Under the pieces are notes generated by a model. That model saw nothing but the letters and a program-made list of their open reading frames with translations, was not told where the DNA came from and did not search any database. The translations under genes were made by a program, and so were the position numbers. From Pocillopora verrucosa (Eukaryota; Cnidaria; Anthozoa; Scleractinia; Pocilloporidae), in the NCBI RefSeq assembly GCF_036669915.1, contig NC_089313.1, positions 14,525,940 to 14,589,939 of the forward strand: a stretch of DNA of 64,000 bases. The letters are read 5' to 3'. This document shows, piece after piece, positions 61,001 to 64,000 of the stretch (positions within the stretch are counted from its first letter, which is position 1; every line of letters starts with the position of its first letter).

Positions 61001-64000
61001 AAGACTTTGAAAAAGAAGGTTTATATTTGGGCTGTACTAGGTAAACAATTACAAGTCAGGTCCAGAACGTTGCACAAATATACCTTTAGTAACAAAAATG
61101 AAGGAAGTATTAATTTAATAAGCTGCCTATGGGGTTTTTCATGGGAACAAAGCACATTTAATGATTTGAAATAAAATGTAGAGACTACCATACCAAAGTG
61201 CACACAATTTATTTTTTAATTGCTTACTTAAGTGTCTGAATTATTTGCTTTTTAGGTCAAGAGAGCTTTACAACGAGGAGCAACAGCCATAATTTTTGAC
61301 ATTACAGACCATCCAGAGGCAGCCAAAGAGGTATGGACACAAATGATATACTTACTCTACAATAATCTATAGACCATTTTCCCCTTAGCAATAAAGACCT
61401 CAGGATCAATAGTCTCTTATCTAAAGCAAAAAATATCAAACAAACATCTTGCTTAGACAGCAAAGAGGGCAAACTCCTTGGACAAAAAAACACATCAACA
61501 GCTGTTCAAGTTGTTAACCTTGTGATACACCCAGCCTTGCCGAGTAATTAAAGATGGGATTGGCTCCAGTTTCCAGACAGATTTGTTTTCTAGCAAGTAA
61601 ATTAGTCGTCATAATTGCTTTTCGGTCTGTAATGTGAATCCGTCTAAAAAAAGTCACACAAATCATACATTTTATGATTACATCCAGTGAGTTGAAAAAA
61701 TGATTGCCTTCATTTGTAAAAAGACACCTCAGAAAGTTCATCTTATCTAGTAGATAGTATCAAAGTCCGCTCATCTAACTTCATTAATCTGTGTTCCATA
61801 TGCGTTGACCAGACTTTGTTACTTTGTCCTAACATGTTATAGTTGCGTTTTAGGACATTACTATCTTTAATCATTTTATAACATTGATATTTTTCAATAT
61901 CTGCATTTTATTCATCCTGTTTTTAAAAAACTTGGCATAGTCCCTCCCTCAACATAAAAACAATCAGCTCTTAGAGATTCATATCAGTAGGAAACATAAG
62001 TGTTATAATCATGTTTTTAAAAATGTTGATTTAGAAATAGAAGAATCTGGATGTTGTTTTTATTCTCAGCAATACAATATGGCTAAAATAAATAATCATC
62101 CCTTTTTTCACGGTGAAGCCACTTCATGTAGGTAAAGCTAGTCTTAATGGTGGAGACATCCCATAATCTACATCCAAAGTGACTAGAATACATCTTAAGA
62201 CACACTTAACATTTTAACCCCCAAGAGTGACCAGCATCTAGTTTCTCCATACAATATTAGTCACAAATCAAACATTAACATCATGAGATTAGAGGAAATG
62301 ATCACCAACTAAAGTAGTTCTTGATTGTGAAACAAATTCTCCTTGTCAGCACCTCAGAAAATGTATAGAGAACACTATGGAGAATATAGATGTTGGTTTT
62401 AGTGTGTTGAAGGCTAATTATGAACCATAGGTTTTTAACCATCTTTAGGGATTAGATCATTTGCCTGGGATATCTTATTAACCCTTTAGTTAATTAGAAT
62501 CAGCTTAAAATATAGTTTTAATTATTAACCATGTTATTTGATTCTTTGAATTAGTTGAATGCTGCAGAGGACAAGGTTGATCGACCTGTGGTGCTCATTG
62601 ATGGAAAAGATGCCAAGAAGTTAATGAATATAGTGAAAAAGTAAGAACCCCTTTCTTCACATTGAACTTAATATGAATGAGTTCTCTTAAGTTTATAGTT
62701 GTTTACCTGAAATGTTTGTTTTATTGTTTTCATAACAGTCAACGAGTACCCAGAGCAAGAATTCAATATAGCGCTGCTGGATACACACCTCAGGTAGGAG
62801 TTGTTAATAATTAAATTCACTATTGAACTCACTTTCATTTGAAATAAATCTCAGATAAGTGTACAGGAAATTGCACAAATTTTATTGTTACAATTGTTCA
62901 TGGGCTAGCTCTCATTTCTGAAAATCACAAAATGTACCACTCAGTAACTTATTGTTCATAAGTTGATATCTTTTACTATTGCTTTTCAGAGAGCATCAAA
63001 TGAATACTTTGACATGGTTATTTTTATGACATTTTTCATTTTGGTTTCCATTGTATGCTTCATCTTACTGTTAAAGGTAAGACTAGATTTTTACTATCTG
63101 TTGTGAAAATAAATAAATACCACTGAACTTCTAGAAGGATAATCACCTTTTGACAGCAACCATCTCTCTGCAATAGCTGAGCTCCTCTAGGGTTTAAATC
63201 CCCCCCCCCCCCCAAGATGCCAATTGAGATTTCACATTTTTGTTTCAATCACTGAACTGACAATTAAGTCATCAAAAATTCTGATCCATAAATTTTTACT
63301 CCTTAGCAAAAGAACAAAATGTAAAGTTGTCTATGTTCCTTTGCCAAAAACATATTCCTCCTTGCAGAGAGTTATCAGTTGAGCATATACCATGCCAACA
63401 AAGCAGAATGCTAGTTCGTTGGCAACAAGCTAGTCATGGTTTTGTAGTCTGTATGTATCAATATACTATGCTCTTACTGAATACTTCCCTGTAAAATTCC
63501 CCCTCTCTGTCAATATTCTGTAATTGTTACTTCCAAAAATTATTTTTGAAGAGAAGTCCAAATTTTATGTGGATTGTAATATTTCTGAATGTAAATTATC
63601 CTTAACTGATGCTGTCATGTAATTCTTGTACCAAATCACTTCTTTAAAATTTTTTTCTTTATTTTTTAGATCAAATGGAGACAAAAACAAAAAGAGGTAG
63701 GCACCATAGATTTTAAAGTCCTTTCCATTTTATTTTACTGTCAGAGAATGAATGTATCTGTTATCAAGTCAGTAACACGTTTTTATTACATTTGATTGGC
63801 TAAATAGGAGCACTGAGTAAACAGTTGGTAATCACATAGCCACAGAGAACAATGACCATATCTTTCTATACTTCTATACTTCTGCCTTGTTCAGCCATAC
63901 TTATTAAATAATCCAGATCTCTCCTCTCATCAAGTACTTGTTTTTTTTTCTGTCTGAAACACAGTCCTCTCTAACAAGAATGGCACTGCATGCTTTATCA
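55075..64000 (+). CDS. ZNRF3/RNF43-type Frizzled E3 ubiquitin ligase, 5' part (RING beyond the window)
   Basis: Eight coding exons are visible: 55075-55281, 60128-60253, 61256-61330, 62555-62640, 62739-62793, 62990-63076, 63670-63696 and 63965 to the window end. They join in frame to 233 residues. A signal peptide ([16 protein letters not shown]) precedes the ectodomain with [88 protein letters not shown] and RARIQY. The two cysteines (LGLC and KPC) match the conserved pair of the family. A membrane helix follows ([20 protein letters not shown]), then [11 protein letters not shown], which matches the start of the cytosolic part of human ZNRF3. The RING and tail lie to the right. Vertebrate members remove Frizzled/LRP6 from the surface and are controlled by R-spondin. 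A single cnidarian gene may be ancestral to both ZNRF3 and RNF43, so no symbol is given. The first intron is 4.8 kb. Confidence 0.94.
62214..62411 (-). repeat. MITE-like element, family 1 (reverse orientation)
   Basis: It starts ttaacccccaagagtgacca and contains tctagtttctccatacaata, atgtatagagaacactatgg and gagaatatagatgttggttt. The layout is the reverse of 12088-12297. It lies in the intron before coding exon 4 of the ZNRF3/RNF43-type gene. Confidence 0.6.
63200..63215. repeat. Poly-C run of about 16 bases
   Basis: An uninterrupted run of C lies in an intron of the ZNRF3/RNF43-type gene. Its length is likely variable and may be affected by sequencing error. Confidence 0.8.

Overview
The window is eukaryotic nuclear DNA, A+T-rich, with short exons, GT-AG introns and many decayed transposons. 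The gene set points to a cnidarian, most likely an anthozoan (coral or sea anemone). Cellular RNAi-type RNA-dependent RNA polymerases (RdRPs) occur together with typical metazoan genes (MAPKAPK5, a ZNRF3/RNF43-type Frizzled E3 ligase, a PA-TM-RING ligase), and there are Penelope-like elements with hammerhead-type motifs. The species cannot be named from the sequence alone. All exon joins below were worked out by eye from reading frame, splice consensus and remembered family motifs, not from transcripts or a database.

Left part (1-18 kb): three tandem plus-strand RdRP genes, called A (3846-5720), B (9088-11447) and C (15550-17811). B and C keep the D-L-D-G-D catalytic motif and share a late intron followed by an exon for a common C-terminal tail. 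A has a broken catalytic motif (D-L-S-G-E), lacks that intron and has a different tail, so it looks like a pseudopolymerase. The spaces between them hold a Penelope-like remnant with an 85-bp inverted duplication and a nearly perfect 45-bp hairpin.

Middle (18-26 kb): one intronless coiled-coil gene with a TRAF-type zinc-finger-like N-terminus (19959-20852), then about 5.6 kb of repeats: degenerate tandem repeats, foldbacks, TTAA-flanked MITE-like elements, a LINE fragment nested in one of them, and a Penelope tail.

Right part (26-64 kb): a MAPKAPK5 gene on the minus strand (14 coding exons, 479 aa) lies head-to-head with a PRR11-like proline-rich gene on the plus strand (6 coding exons, 327 aa), with only 247 bp between the start codons. 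Next come an RNF215-like PA-TM-RING ligase (8 coding exons, 308 aa) and, after about 8 kb without a recognised gene, a ZNRF3/RNF43 gene whose RING lies beyond the right edge. The two ligases share exon layout and intron phases, so they look like old duplicates. ZNRF3 and RNF215 are linked on human 22q12, and RNF43 and PRR11 on human 17q22, so this segment may keep an old animal linkage group.

Two themes stand out. One is a local RdRP expansion that includes a catalytically broken copy, set among sequences able to fold into long hairpins. The other is a conserved cluster of membrane E3 ligases beside a cell-cycle-type gene and a stress kinase.
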